Origin: Streptomyces hayashii
Lineage (GTDB): Bacteria; Actinomycetota; Actinomycetes; Streptomycetales; Streptomycetaceae
Assembly (NCBI RefSeq): GCF_024539815.1
Contig: NZ_JAHHIU010000009.1
Location: 1 to 64,000 of the forward strand
DNA length: 64,000 bases
Direction of reading: 5' to 3'
Shown in pieces: positions 16,736 to 25,261 of this stretch (position 1 is its first letter; the number at the start of each line of letters is the position of its first letter). A program made the position numbers and the translations under genes. Under the pieces are notes generated by a model that saw nothing but the letters and a program-made list of their open reading frames with translations, did no database searches and was not told the origin of the DNA.

Positions 16736-16894
16736 CGCGAGTGCGTTCGTCTTGGGCCTTTCCCTCGTTGAAGACACAGCTCAAAAGGCGGGTGCGACCG
16801 GTTCTCGGTGGCTTACGGTGCTCGCGGACAGCGAAGACGTGCTCAGACCCGATCAGCCGCACGAATCGGTACCAGCCCGAGGCGAGGCCGGGTA
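16736..16894. other. Intergenic stretch before IS5, no gene
   Basis: No frame with plausible coding character was found between the terminator and the left IS5 repeat. Confidence 0.5.
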
Positions 16895-17999
16895 CTTAGA
16901 GGGCGTTTACCCAGCCTTGTTCCGTAATGCGGCTTTTATCCCTGCCCCACTTTGAGGGCTTTCAAGGTGTAGGCGGTATGTGTCTCAGGCTTCACAGGGA
17001 GGACGGCGCCCGTCTCGGCGGCTTCTGCTCCCGGAAGTCCGTCTGGTTTGAAAATGACACGGACCCGCCCAGTATTCAGCGGAAGCGAGCCTTCCGGCAC
17101 GCTCATGATCCATCTGGGGCGTGAGCCAGCGCAAGCCGTACCCCAGCGACCTGTCCGACGCCCGATGGGCCTTGATCGAGCCGACATTGGCGGCCTGGCG
17201 AAAAGCCCGGCTCGACCGCAGGCCCACCGGAAAGCCGGCCAAAGTCGAACTGCGTGACGTGTTCAACGCGCTCCTCTACGTGAACCGTACGGGAATCCCC
17301 TGGAAATACCTCCCGCATGACTTCCCGAGCCACGGAACCGTCTACGCCTACTACGCCGCCTGGCGCGACGAGGGAATATTCGCGCAACTCAACTACGACC
17401 TCGTCGGCCTCGCCCGCGTCAAGGAAGGGCGCAAGCCCGAGCCCACCGGATCCGTGATCGACACCCAGAGCGTGAAGACCTCCACCAACGTACCCCTGAC
17501 CAGCCAGGGAACCGATGCCGCGAAGAAGATCGTCGGCCGGAAGCGGGGCATCCTCACCGACACGATCGGGCTCCTCCTCGCCGTGACCGTCACCGCCGCG
17601 AGCCTCTCCGAGAACGCCGTCGGAATTCGCCTCCTCGACCACGCCAAGAAGACCTACCCGACCACTCCAAGAGCTGGGTCGACACCGGCTTCAAGAACGC
17701 CGTCGTCGAGCACGGAGCCAACCTCGGAATCGACGTCGAAGTCGTCAACAGAAATTCGGGAGTTCGCGGATTCCACGTGGTCAAAAGGCGCTGGGTCGTG
17801 GAACGCAGTATCGGTTGGATCATGACGCACCGCCGACTCGCCCGCGACTACGAGACCCTGCCTGCCAGCTCCAAAGCCATGATCCACGTCGCCTCGATCG
17901 ACAACCTCACCAAGCGCATAACGGACGAGACGACACCCACCTGGCGAGGAACCTACTAGGATATAAAGGGCAATCCGCCTACATCAAACGCCCTCTAAG
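16895..17999 (+). mobile_element. IS5-family insertion sequence
   Basis: Perfect 14-bp terminal inverted repeats, CTTAGAGGGCGTTT at 16895-16908 and AAACGCCCTCTAAG at 17986-17999, bound a 1.1-kb element. It carries one transposase reading across two frames. Size, terminal sequence and the two-frame layout fit the IS427 group of IS5. About 210 bp of leader lies between the left repeat and the transposase. It separates the LamG gene from the nucleotidyltransferase pair. Confidence 0.9.
17121..17959 (+). pseudogene. IS5-family transposase, read in two frames
   Basis: The first frame (GTG 17121) gives the N-terminal DUF4096-like region (YPSDLSDARWALIEPTL, then RDVFNALLYVNRTGIPWKYL). It also gives the first Asp (SVIDTQSVKTS) and the GRKRGILTDTIGLLL block with the second Asp. 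Around 17660-17675 the homologous reading moves to another frame (SKSWVDTGFKNAVVEHGANL), which carries the Glu motif RRWVVERSIGWIMTHRRLARDYE and ends at 17959. Some IS427 elements use programmed frameshifting, but I see no A6-type slippery run here, so a 1-bp indel is as likely. All DDE residues survive. Confidence 0.85.
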
Positions 18000-18021
18000 A
18001 GGACGGACGCGATGACCGCTC

Positions 18022-18681
18022 TCAGGCGTCCCCGTCATGGATCCGCGCACCCAGATCCTCCGCCCACTCCAGCGCCCACGCCTTGAGTTCGTCGATCTGC
18101 TGGGAGGTGAGCCCGTACGCGGTGTAGTCCTCGTCCTCGTACCAGTCTGCGCCGATAAGCCGGTCCCGGAGGTCTTCGAGGCTGAACTCGTCGTGGGCGC
18201 GACGGCGGCCCAGGGATTCGAGGTCGGCGGTGGAGCGGTGGCGAGAGGCAGCCTGGACGTCGATGAGGTCACGGACGGTACCGCGGTCGGCGAGGGCACG
18301 GACCTTGGTGCCGATCACGTCATCCAGGGAAAGGACGGGGCCGTAGGGGGTCTGAGCGGGCGGAGCCCAGAACGCCTCCTTGAGGACGTCGACCTCGCAC
18401 TCCTCGCCGGGTCCCGGATCGGTGACGAGGAAACGCCCGCTGAGCGGATCCGTCTGGACGTGCGTGGTCCGCCATCCGCGCGCGCTGCGACCTGCTGTGA
18501 GCGAGGCGACGATCTCCGGCATCGGGGCGGGGTTCTCGGTGGCGACGTCGAGGTCCCGGCTGAAGCGTTCGACCAGGCCGTGGGCCTGCACGGCGTACCC
18601 GCCGGTGAGGACCAGGGGGTAAGGGGAGCCGATGTCGAGGATGTCGGCGAGGAGACGCTCGTGGAGCGGAGTGAGCTTCAC
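18022..18681 (-). CDS. AbiEii-like nucleotidyltransferase, putative toxin
   Basis: This 219-residue protein has the nucleotidyltransferase signature GGYAVQAHGL (residues 26-35) followed by SRDLDVAT (41-48), where the two Asp residues bind metal. AbiEii-type enzymes transfer nucleotides, for example to tRNA, and act as toxins in abortive-infection systems. The C-terminal half is helical and family-like (DDVIGTKVRALADRGTVRDLIDV). The GTG start at 18681 overlaps the upstream gene's stop by 4 bp, so the pair is translationally coupled. A longer in-frame reading to 19035 lies antisense-like over the partner and was not used. The partner is not a canonical AbiEi. Confidence 0.8.
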   Translation of the reverse strand: MKLTPLHERLLADILDIGSPYPLVLTGGYAVQAHGLVERFSRDLDVATENPAPMPEIVASLTAGRSARGWRTTHVQTDPLSGRFLVTDPGPGEECEVDVLKEAFWAPPAQTPYGPVLSLDDVIGTKVRALADRGTVRDLIDVQAASRHRSTADLESLGRRRAHDEFSLEDLRDRLIGADWYEDEDYTAYGLTSQQIDELKAWALEWAEDLGARIHDGDA

Positions 18682-19031
18682 GCGGCGGACGGAGCGGCGC
18701 GGAGCAGCTCGGGGAAGGCGCCCTCCCACACCTCGCGGATGTAGGGACTGATCAAGCGCCGCAGTACGGGCCACTGCTCGGTGAGCAGCCGGTGGTGCAG
18801 GAGAGCCACCAGGTCCTCGCGCAGTCCTTCGGCGAGGACGGTCCGGTAGAGCGTCATGCGGGACTTCGGACGGTCCAGGCTGTAGCTCGTCCGCCCGGAC
18901 CAGACGATGTGGAGCGGCAGGTCCACGCTGCCCTCGACCGGGCCGGCCAGCTCCTGCAGGCGCGCGGGCAGTCGGCTGCGGTAGCGGTCCCGCAGCACCT
19001 CTGCGCGGGGGGCGGCGATCGTCGTGTCCAT
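18678..19031 (-). CDS. Small partner of the nucleotidyltransferase, putative antitoxin
   Basis: The protein has 117 residues from the ATG at 19031 (MDTTIAAPRAEVLRDRYRSRL). The middle segment LPLHIVWSGRTSYSLDRPKSRMTLYRTVLAEG is followed by a helical tail with LTEQWPVLRRLISPYIREVWE. I recognise no DNA-binding motif. It precedes the AbiEii-like gene with a 4-bp overlap, the position of an antitoxin, and such pairs recur in actinomycetes. Function is therefore inferred from position. Confidence 0.65.
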   Translation of the reverse strand: MDTTIAAPRAEVLRDRYRSRLPARLQELAGPVEGSVDLPLHIVWSGRTSYSLDRPKSRMTLYRTVLAEGLREDLVALLHHRLLTEQWPVLRRLISPYIREVWEGAFPELLRAAPSAA

Positions 19032-19600
19032 ACATTCAGTATCGCTGCTGGGAGGCGGCGGCGTGGCGGATGAGCCCATTCACTCAGGACCCATGCAGTG
19101 AATGGGCTGTCGCGTCACGCAGCGAACCTGCCAACCGGAGCCAGGCACCTATGTCCAGGTCTGTCTTCATGGCCGCCATGGTCAGCAGCTGGGACGCTCT
19201 TGCGCCCGATGCTGACCGTTTACTGACCCGAGCGGGGCCATGGCTCCCTGCCTGCGTTTTTGCAGGTCAAGGGCTGTTTCGACACCCTACAACGAGTCGC
19301 ATGTCCGAGCAGCCGGCCCCAGGTTTTTCACGACGCACTCTGACCACTCGCCGACTTTCCTGACACATCATCAGGTGACAGAGGGAGGGCTTCGCCCACT
19401 CTCGCGGACCCACCGTGGTGACGGCCCAAGCCTACGCAGCACTCCCCCATGGGCGTCCGTGATCACCGTCACGCCGACGTACGGACGGCAGGCAATCGCA
19501 TCTTGTCGACGGAGTTCACCGCCTTGAAGCGTCCGTCGAGGCGGGCCGGCTGGAACGGCGGCAGTTCCCCCTGGGGATTGGGCCATCACACGGGTGACGC
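19032..19600. other. 569-bp intergenic region with hairpin copy 3 and a possible gene tail
   Basis: It contains the third copy of the recurrent hairpin, CCTGC GTTTTT GCAGG at 19251-19266, preceded by GGCTCCCTGCCTGC as at 1.24 kb. On the minus strand from about 19583 to 19469, a short stretch reads ELPPFQPARLDGRFKAVNSV and then DKMRLPAVRTSA before a stop. It looks like the tail of a lost protein. No complete gene is supported. Confidence 0.45.
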
Positions 19601-21547
19601 TTAAGCCATCCGGATCTCTTCTGCCGTTCCGTCGGGGAAGAGGACCTGCACGTCTCCCTTGGCCGTCACCGTGGCGGTCGTACCGCTGCGCAGGGCGTCC
19701 GGGTACCCGTGCACCGACGGGTCGGCCGTCAGCACGACGAGGGTCGCCAGGAGCTGGGCGCCGCCGGGATGGCGCGCCGTGAGCAGCGGGGTCGCCGAGT
19801 GGTGGCCGTAGGCGTTACTGCCGTGGGCGGACGCGACCGAGCTCTGGCAGGGAGCCTCGGCGTTCCAACCGAGCAGGGCCACGAGTGCGCTGGTCAGGCC
19901 GTCACGGCGGCGGGCCACCGCCCACCCCGGGCCCGTTTCCGTCGTGGGCTCGTCGTCGCCGGCCACCGCCCAGCCGCCTTCACGGAAGACCGTGCCGGCC
20001 GGTGCCTCCAGGCGGTGGATGCGCACTTCCCACGGGCCGTGCGCGACGCTGGCCGTGGTGATGCGGGTGTACGCCCCGTCGTCCCGGACAGGGCGGGTCT
20101 GCCAGGACGCGGCGCGACGGCCTTCGGCGTAGAGGCGGTGGATGCGCCCCCGGCCCGAGGAGCCGGGCACGTCGAGCAGCACGATCTGGTTGTCCGGGCC
20201 CGGCGGCTCCTGCCCGGGCGGGGTTTCGGGGGCGGTGGCGGTGGAGTAGGCGAAGCGGGTGTAGTGCGGGTCGTCGTGGTCGCCGGGGGACGGAGACGGC
20301 CGGGAGCTGCCGTGGTTGATCAACCGGACGATGCCGTCGGCCGCGGTGGAGTGCAGCAGCCACCCCGGGCCGGGCAGCGCCAGGTACCGGTCCGCGGTGT
20401 CGACGGGGCTCGGCACCTCCCGCGCGGTCCACACGGCGTGGTCGGCGGGCAGCAGCAGGCCGAGGAACGCCTTGCCGGCCCAGTAGGGCGAGGCAGGACC
20501 GGAGTACGGCTGGGTGACGGGCAGAAACGGGCGGTACCAGCCCAGGCTCAGCAGTCCCCCGGCGTCGGGCACCCCCCGGTCGGCGAAGTGCTTCAGGGTG
20601 CCCGAGGCCAGTCGGCGGATCCGTCCCGGCGGCAGCGACGCGGCGTCGGCCAGCGCGCCGGCCCAGAGAGGGGCGGCCGTGGCGAAGCGGTAGGTCAGGG
20701 AGCGGCCCTGGTGGACGGGCGCGCCGTCCGAGCCGAAGAAGTGCTGGTGGGTTTCGAGGAAGCGCCGCAGACGCTCCCGGTGGGTGGCGACGAGCAGGCC
20801 GTCCGCGCGGAGACCGGCGATGCGGGCCCACAGGACGGGGTACAGGTGCAGGGCCCAGCCGTTGTAGTAGTCGAACTTCCGTCCGTCGCCGTCGGTGTAC
20901 CAGCCGTCCCCGCGGTACCAGTCGTCCAGGCGGGCCAGCCCCGCGTCGATCTCGGCGCGGCGATGCGGGGCGCCGACCGAGGCGAGGAATTCCTCGGAGA
21001 CGACCTGGAACAGACGCCAGTTGGAGTCGTTGGGCCGGGCCCCGACGAAACCGCCGAGCCAGTCGGCGGTCCGCTGGCGCACGGCGTCGGGCAGCCGGTC
21101 CCAGATCCACGGACGCGTCTCGTGCAGCGCGATCGCGATGCTCGCGGCCTCCACCATGGACTGGGCGCCGTCGGCGATGGGCGGCCAGTGCTCGGTGTTC
21201 GCCGGGTCGGTGCCGGCGGCCAGGCCGGTGGAGTAGCGCGCGATCAGGTCGCCGATGCGGGTGCTGCCGGGCTCGTCCCGGCCGCCGGCGCCGGCGATGC
21301 GGCAGGCGGCGAGCAGGAAGGACCGGGCGTAGCCCTCAAGTCCGTCCGACCAGCTGCCGGAGTGGCCGGCCCGCCCCGAGAGCCGGTACTGGGCCAGATG
21401 CGGCGAGGCGTAGGGGACGAGCGCGGCCAGCAACCGGTCCGCGGCGGCCTCCCAGTGCGCCCGCGTGTACCCGGTGCACGGCGACAGCTCGTGGTCGGGT
21501 GGCGGCGGCTGGTGGCTGGAATCGACCGAAAGGTGCGGCGCGGTCAT
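19601..21547 (-). CDS. DUF2264 family protein, putative polysaccharide-processing enzyme
   Basis: This 648-residue protein is soluble with no signal peptide. The first about 360 residues match DUF2264 (YTRAHWEAAADRLLAALVPYASP, then WYTDGDGRKFDYYNGWALHLYPVLWA and SLTYRFATAAPLWAGAL), an (alpha/alpha)-barrel family often found in sugar-utilisation loci. The C-terminal part is beta-rich (RRDGLTSALVALLG...). The reaction is unproven; by analogy with heparinase-like barrels it may act on imported uronic or sulfated oligosaccharides. It is last in a five-gene minus-strand operon, 22 bp after the LacI gene. Confidence 0.85.
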   Translation of the reverse strand: MTAPHLSVDSSHQPPPPDHELSPCTGYTRAHWEAAADRLLAALVPYASPHLAQYRLSGRAGHSGSWSDGLEGYARSFLLAACRIAGAGGRDEPGSTRIGDLIARYSTGLAAGTDPANTEHWPPIADGAQSMVEAASIAIALHETRPWIWDRLPDAVRQRTADWLGGFVGARPNDSNWRLFQVVSEEFLASVGAPHRRAEIDAGLARLDDWYRGDGWYTDGDGRKFDYYNGWALHLYPVLWARIAGLRADGLLVATHRERLRRFLETHQHFFGSDGAPVHQGRSLTYRFATAAPLWAGALADAASLPPGRIRRLASGTLKHFADRGVPDAGGLLSLGWYRPFLPVTQPYSGPASPYWAGKAFLGLLLPADHAVWTAREVPSPVDTADRYLALPGPGWLLHSTAADGIVRLINHGSSRPSPSPGDHDDPHYTRFAYSTATAPETPPGQEPPGPDNQIVLLDVPGSSGRGRIHRLYAEGRRAASWQTRPVRDDGAYTRITTASVAHGPWEVRIHRLEAPAGTVFREGGWAVAGDDEPTTETGPGWAVARRRDGLTSALVALLGWNAEAPCQSSVASAHGSNAYGHHSATPLLTARHPGGAQLLATLVVLTADPSVHGYPDALRSGTTATVTAKGDVQVLFPDGTAEEIRMA

Positions 21548-21569
21548 GCCGGTTCGGGCCCTCCGTCCG

Positions 21570-22625
21570 TCATGGGGTGCGCCCGGGTGGGGGCGCGGCG
21601 ACGCTTTCGCGTACGACGATGTGTGTGCCGAGCACGTGACGGGTGCTCATGGCGTCTTCCGAGGGGCGCAGGGCGATGCGCACGGCCTCACGGCCCAGCT
21701 CCTCCGCGGGGGTGCGGACCGTGGTGAGCGGCGGGTTGAAGTCGGCGGCAAGGGGGATGTCGTTGTAGCCGACGACGGAGACGTCGTCGGGTACGCGCAG
21801 ACCCGCGTCGGCGATGGCCCGCAGCGCGCCGGCCGCGACCATGTCGTCTCCGGCGAACACAGCGGTGAGATCGCGCCGCTCCTTGAGGAGTTCGGCCATC
21901 GCGCGCTGTCCGTTGGCGCGGCCGAGGCCGCAGTCCACGACGTGCGCGGCCTGCGGGGGCAGGCCGTGCTCGGCCAGTGCGGCCCGGTATCCGGCGACGC
22001 GGGCGTCCAAGGCCGTGTTACCCGGCAGGCCGCCGAGGAAGACGATCTTCCGGTGGCCGGCGGAGAGCAGGTGGCTGGTGATGGCGTTGGCGCCGGCCTC
22101 GTTGTCGAACTCGACGACCAGGGCCGGGATGTCCGGACTCGGCGCGGGCCGCGCGCACAGCACGAGCCGGGAGCCGGAGGCGTCCAGCGCGTGGGCGTAC
22201 CGGGCGACGCGCGCACGGTAGTCGTCGTCCTCCACGACGCCGCCGACCAGGATGACCAGGCGAGCGCCCTCCTCCCGCATCAGCTGGACGAACTCCAGCT
22301 CGCGCTGCGGTTCGCCGCCGGTGGTACCGACCAGGCACAGCCAGCCGCGGGCGGCCGCCTCGGCCTCCACTCCCTCGGCCACCTGTGCGTAGAAGGGGCT
22401 GGTGACCTGGCGCACGACGACGGCGACCATCTTGCGTCCGCCGCTCACCAGGGCGCGGGCATGGGCGTTGGCGACGTAGTCCAGGGCCTGTGCGGCACGC
22501 AGCACTCGCGAGCGCGTGGCCTGCGGCACCGGGTAGTTGCCGCTGAGCACGCGGGAGGCGGTGGCGACGGACACGCCCGCACGTTCCGCCACGTCCCGGA
22601 TGGTGACCCGCTGCTTCGCCGCCAT
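21570..22625 (-). CDS. LacI-family transcriptional regulator
   Basis: The 351-residue protein has the LacI helix-turn-helix at residues 5-50 (VTIRDVAERAGVSVATASRVLSG) with hinge helix, followed by a periplasmic-binding-like sugar sensor (about 60-335, with VSVVGYNDIPLAADFNPPLTT). It lies inside the sugar ABC operon between the binding protein and the DUF2264 gene. It probably represses the operon until a sugar is bound. Two AAACG-centred LacI-like sites lie upstream of the first permease (26275-26290 and 26384-26398) and are the likely targets. Confidence 0.93.
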   Translation of the reverse strand: MAAKQRVTIRDVAERAGVSVATASRVLSGNYPVPQATRSRVLRAAQALDYVANAHARALVSGGRKMVAVVVRQVTSPFYAQVAEGVEAEAAARGWLCLVGTTGGEPQRELEFVQLMREEGARLVILVGGVVEDDDYRARVARYAHALDASGSRLVLCARPAPSPDIPALVVEFDNEAGANAITSHLLSAGHRKIVFLGGLPGNTALDARVAGYRAALAEHGLPPQAAHVVDCGLGRANGQRAMAELLKERRDLTAVFAGDDMVAAGALRAIADAGLRVPDDVSVVGYNDIPLAADFNPPLTTVRTPAEELGREAVRIALRPSEDAMSTRHVLGTHIVVRESVAAPPPGRTP

Positions 22626-22678
22626 GATGCTCCTGTCTCGAACTCCTACCGGTCCCGCCCCCGTGCGCCATCACCGCC

Positions 22679-24325
22679 TCACCCGTTCGCGGCGTGTTCC
22701 GTGGCGTACTCGTCAGCCATTCTGTCGCCGCCCGACCGCCATTTGCCGATGGCGGCGTCCAGTGCGGACAGGGGCGCACGGCCGGCGACCACGGAGGTGA
22801 TGGCGTCGTCCATGTCCGCCTTGAGTGTGGCGCCCCGGGAGTTGAAGGTGGCGGACTGCAGCCCGAACGACGCGTCACGGATGGCAACCGGCACCACCTT
22901 CTGCTGCCAGGCGTGCAGGGCGCGTGTGGCGTCGGGGAAGCCGGGGACGAACAGCACCTGGGGGCCTTCGGCCAGGTAGCGGAACGGCAGGTTGGTGATG
23001 TTCTCGACCTGGCCCAGCTTGGTGGGCAGCGGCGAGCCGTCCTTGCCACGGGTGAAGTGCACGCCCTCCACGCCGAAGTGGGTCAGCTCGTACTCCTTGG
23101 TGCCGAACGGGGCGGCCAGGTAGTCCAGCACGCGCAGCAGCAACTGGATGCGCTCCTTGCCCGCCTTCTTCAGGATCGTGCGGCCGAAGGAGCGGCGGGC
23201 GGCGACGATGCCGCCGGGCGTCCCGTCGACGCTGTAGGGCAGGGCGGGCGCAGGGCTCATCAGGCCCCTGGAGTCCGGGTACAGGGCCGTGTAGTTGCCG
23301 AAACCGTTCTGCAGCGACCCGAGGGTCCCGTTGAGGAGCAGCGTGTACGCGTCCGAGGTGGACAGCGACGTGGCGTCCGGGTGGTAGTAGCCGGCCCTGC
23401 GCAGTTGCGCCTGGTAGGCCACGGCGGCCTTGAAGCGCTCGTCGGTGTAGCCGGCGTGGAAGGCGCCCTTGCCGTCCACCGCCCAGCCCTGCGGCACGTT
23501 GTGCGCCGCGGAGTGCACGTTGTAGTTGAAGTCCGAGCCTTTCGCCGAGCCGAGCGCGTACGTCTTCCCGTGGGTCGCCTTCTTCGCGACGGCGGTGAAG
23601 TCGTCCGAGGTCCAGCCGTCGTGCATACCGGCCTCCGTGAACACGCCCTGGTTGAGCCACAGCGTTGAGCCGGGCACCGGCCGCTCCAGCGGGATGCCGT
23701 AGATCTTGCCGCCGATGCGGCCCATGTCGTGCCACGCCCGGGCGGGGATACCCGCCAGGTTCGGATAGTCCTTCACCGCGTCGCCGGACAGGAACGGCGT
23801 GAGGTCCTCTGCCCTGACCTGTAAGAACTGGGCCTCACGCGGTAGGACGAAGCCCGAGAACATGTTGATGACGTCCGGCAGCGAGCCGCTGTCGCCGGCC
23901 ATCACGGTGGCCATCTTGGCCTGGTAGTCGTCGCTCGGGACGACGGTGTACTCGATCTTGACGCCGAGCGCCTTCTCGACGGCCTTCCAGTACTGGTTGC
24001 CCGCCTCCGGCTTCGGCGGAGTGCCGAAGGTGACGGACATGACCTTGATCGTCGATCCGTCGCCGGGGGTGCGCGATACGGAGCTGACCAGGTTCGAGGG
24101 GTAGGAGGTGAAGCCGGCCTGCACGCCCGCGGTGGTAGGGGCCAGGTCAGGCGTGGGTCCGGTGGCCGGGCGGTAGGCGGGCCAGGGCGCCAGCTCCTTG
24201 CCCGCGTTGGACACGTCACCGTCGGCCGAGCCGGAGGTGCAGGCGGTGAGCAGTCCGGGTACGGACAGCGCGGTACCGGTCACGGCGAAGGAGCGCAGAA
24301 GGGTTCGTCTGGACACATGAGGCAT
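22679..24325 (-). CDS. Sugar ABC transporter binding lipoprotein
   Basis: This 548-residue extracellular solute-binding protein belongs to the large LipO-type family. The N-terminus SRRTLLRSFAVTGTAL leads to the lipobox LLTAC, so it is probably a Tat- or Sec-exported lipoprotein anchored at Cys29. After a proline-rich linker the mature part starts near residue 60 and contains the binding-protein region KVMSVTFGTPPKPEAGNQYW. LipO-type proteins of this size usually carry oligosaccharides. It follows the two permease genes by 48 bp. No ATPase is encoded here; a shared MsiK-type ATPase elsewhere is the usual partner in Streptomyces. Confidence 0.93.
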   Translation of the reverse strand: MPHVSRRTLLRSFAVTGTALSVPGLLTACTSGSADGDVSNAGKELAPWPAYRPATGPTPDLAPTTAGVQAGFTSYPSNLVSSVSRTPGDGSTIKVMSVTFGTPPKPEAGNQYWKAVEKALGVKIEYTVVPSDDYQAKMATVMAGDSGSLPDVINMFSGFVLPREAQFLQVRAEDLTPFLSGDAVKDYPNLAGIPARAWHDMGRIGGKIYGIPLERPVPGSTLWLNQGVFTEAGMHDGWTSDDFTAVAKKATHGKTYALGSAKGSDFNYNVHSAAHNVPQGWAVDGKGAFHAGYTDERFKAAVAYQAQLRRAGYYHPDATSLSTSDAYTLLLNGTLGSLQNGFGNYTALYPDSRGLMSPAPALPYSVDGTPGGIVAARRSFGRTILKKAGKERIQLLLRVLDYLAAPFGTKEYELTHFGVEGVHFTRGKDGSPLPTKLGQVENITNLPFRYLAEGPQVLFVPGFPDATRALHAWQQKVVPVAIRDASFGLQSATFNSRGATLKADMDDAITSVVAGRAPLSALDAAIGKWRSGGDRMADEYATEHAANG

Positions 24326-24373
24326 GTGACGGTTGGCCTTTCCGGGAATACGGCCGTTGGGAGGCCAGGGCGG

Positions 24374-25261
24374 TCAGCTCTTGATGGCACCGGTGAGTAC
24401 GCCCTTGGTGAAGTACTTCTGAAGGAAGGGGTAGACGAGCAGGATCGGCACGGTGGCCAACACGACGACGGCCATCTGGATCGTCTGGGGCGCGCTGACC
24501 GCTCCGTCACCGAGCGTCGTGTCGGTGAGACCGGAGCCGGCCACGACGTAGGTGCGCAGCACCTGCTGGAGCGGCCATTGATCGCTGCCGAGGTACAGCG
24601 AGGCGTAGAACCAGGAGTTCCAGTAGGCCACGGCGTAGAACAGCCCGACCACGGCGAGCGCGGCCTTCGACAGGGGCAGCACGATCGACCACAGCACCCG
24701 CAGGTCGCCGGCGCCGTCGAGCCGTCCCGCCTCGTACAGCTCCTCCGGGATCCCCTGGAAGAACCCGCGCAGCACGATCAGGTTGAAGACGTTGACCAGC
24801 AGCGGAAGGATCAGCGAGGAGTAACTGCCCAGCAGTCCCAGGTTCTTGACCAGCAGGAAGCTGGGGACCATGCCGGGCGGGAAGAGGAAGGTGAGCAGGA
24901 TCAGCAGCAACACCGGCCTGCCGCCCAGGACCTTCGGACGGGCAAGGGCGTAGGCGAGAGCGACCGTGCAGACCAGGCTGAGCAGGGTGCCCACGAGAGT
25001 GACGCCGAGACTGACGCCGAGCGCGTGGGCGACGATGCCTCCCTGCAGGATGTCGTGATACGCCTTGAGCGTCGGGTGCTCGGGCCACAGCACCCAGCCG
25101 CCATTGGCCACCACCTCCCCCTGCGAGGCGAGCGACGTGGAGACGACCACCAGAAAGGGCACGCTCACCAGGGCGACGACCATGACGAGGGCCACGGCCT
25201 TGGCGGACCGGGTGACGGGCTTCGGCTTCTCCATCCAGCCGGGCCGTACCTGGGCGTTCAC
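24374..25261 (-). CDS. Sugar ABC transporter permease (YtcP/AraQ type)
   Basis: This 295-residue inner-membrane protein has about six membrane helices. The BPD_transp_1 signature EELYEAGRLDGAGDLRVLWS (EAA loop) contacts the ATPase. The GTG at 25261 overlaps the preceding permease stop by 4 bp; longer readings upstream are in the other permease's antisense-like frame. It ends FLQKYFTKGVLTGAIKS, the typical C-terminus of the second permease in CUT1 transporters. It forms the channel with the LplB-type permease. Confidence 0.94.
   Translation of the reverse strand: MNAQVRPGWMEKPKPVTRSAKAVALVMVVALVSVPFLVVVSTSLASQGEVVANGGWVLWPEHPTLKAYHDILQGGIVAHALGVSLGVTLVGTLLSLVCTVALAYALARPKVLGGRPVLLLILLTFLFPPGMVPSFLLVKNLGLLGSYSSLILPLLVNVFNLIVLRGFFQGIPEELYEAGRLDGAGDLRVLWSIVLPLSKAALAVVGLFYAVAYWNSWFYASLYLGSDQWPLQQVLRTYVVAGSGLTDTTLGDGAVSAPQTIQMAVVVLATVPILLVYPFLQKYFTKGVLTGAIKS

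Noticed and set aside
18682..19035. N-terminal extension of the nucleotidyltransferase to 19035
   Set aside because: It would overlap the whole partner gene in another frame; the GTG at 18681 with 4-bp overlap is a better start.
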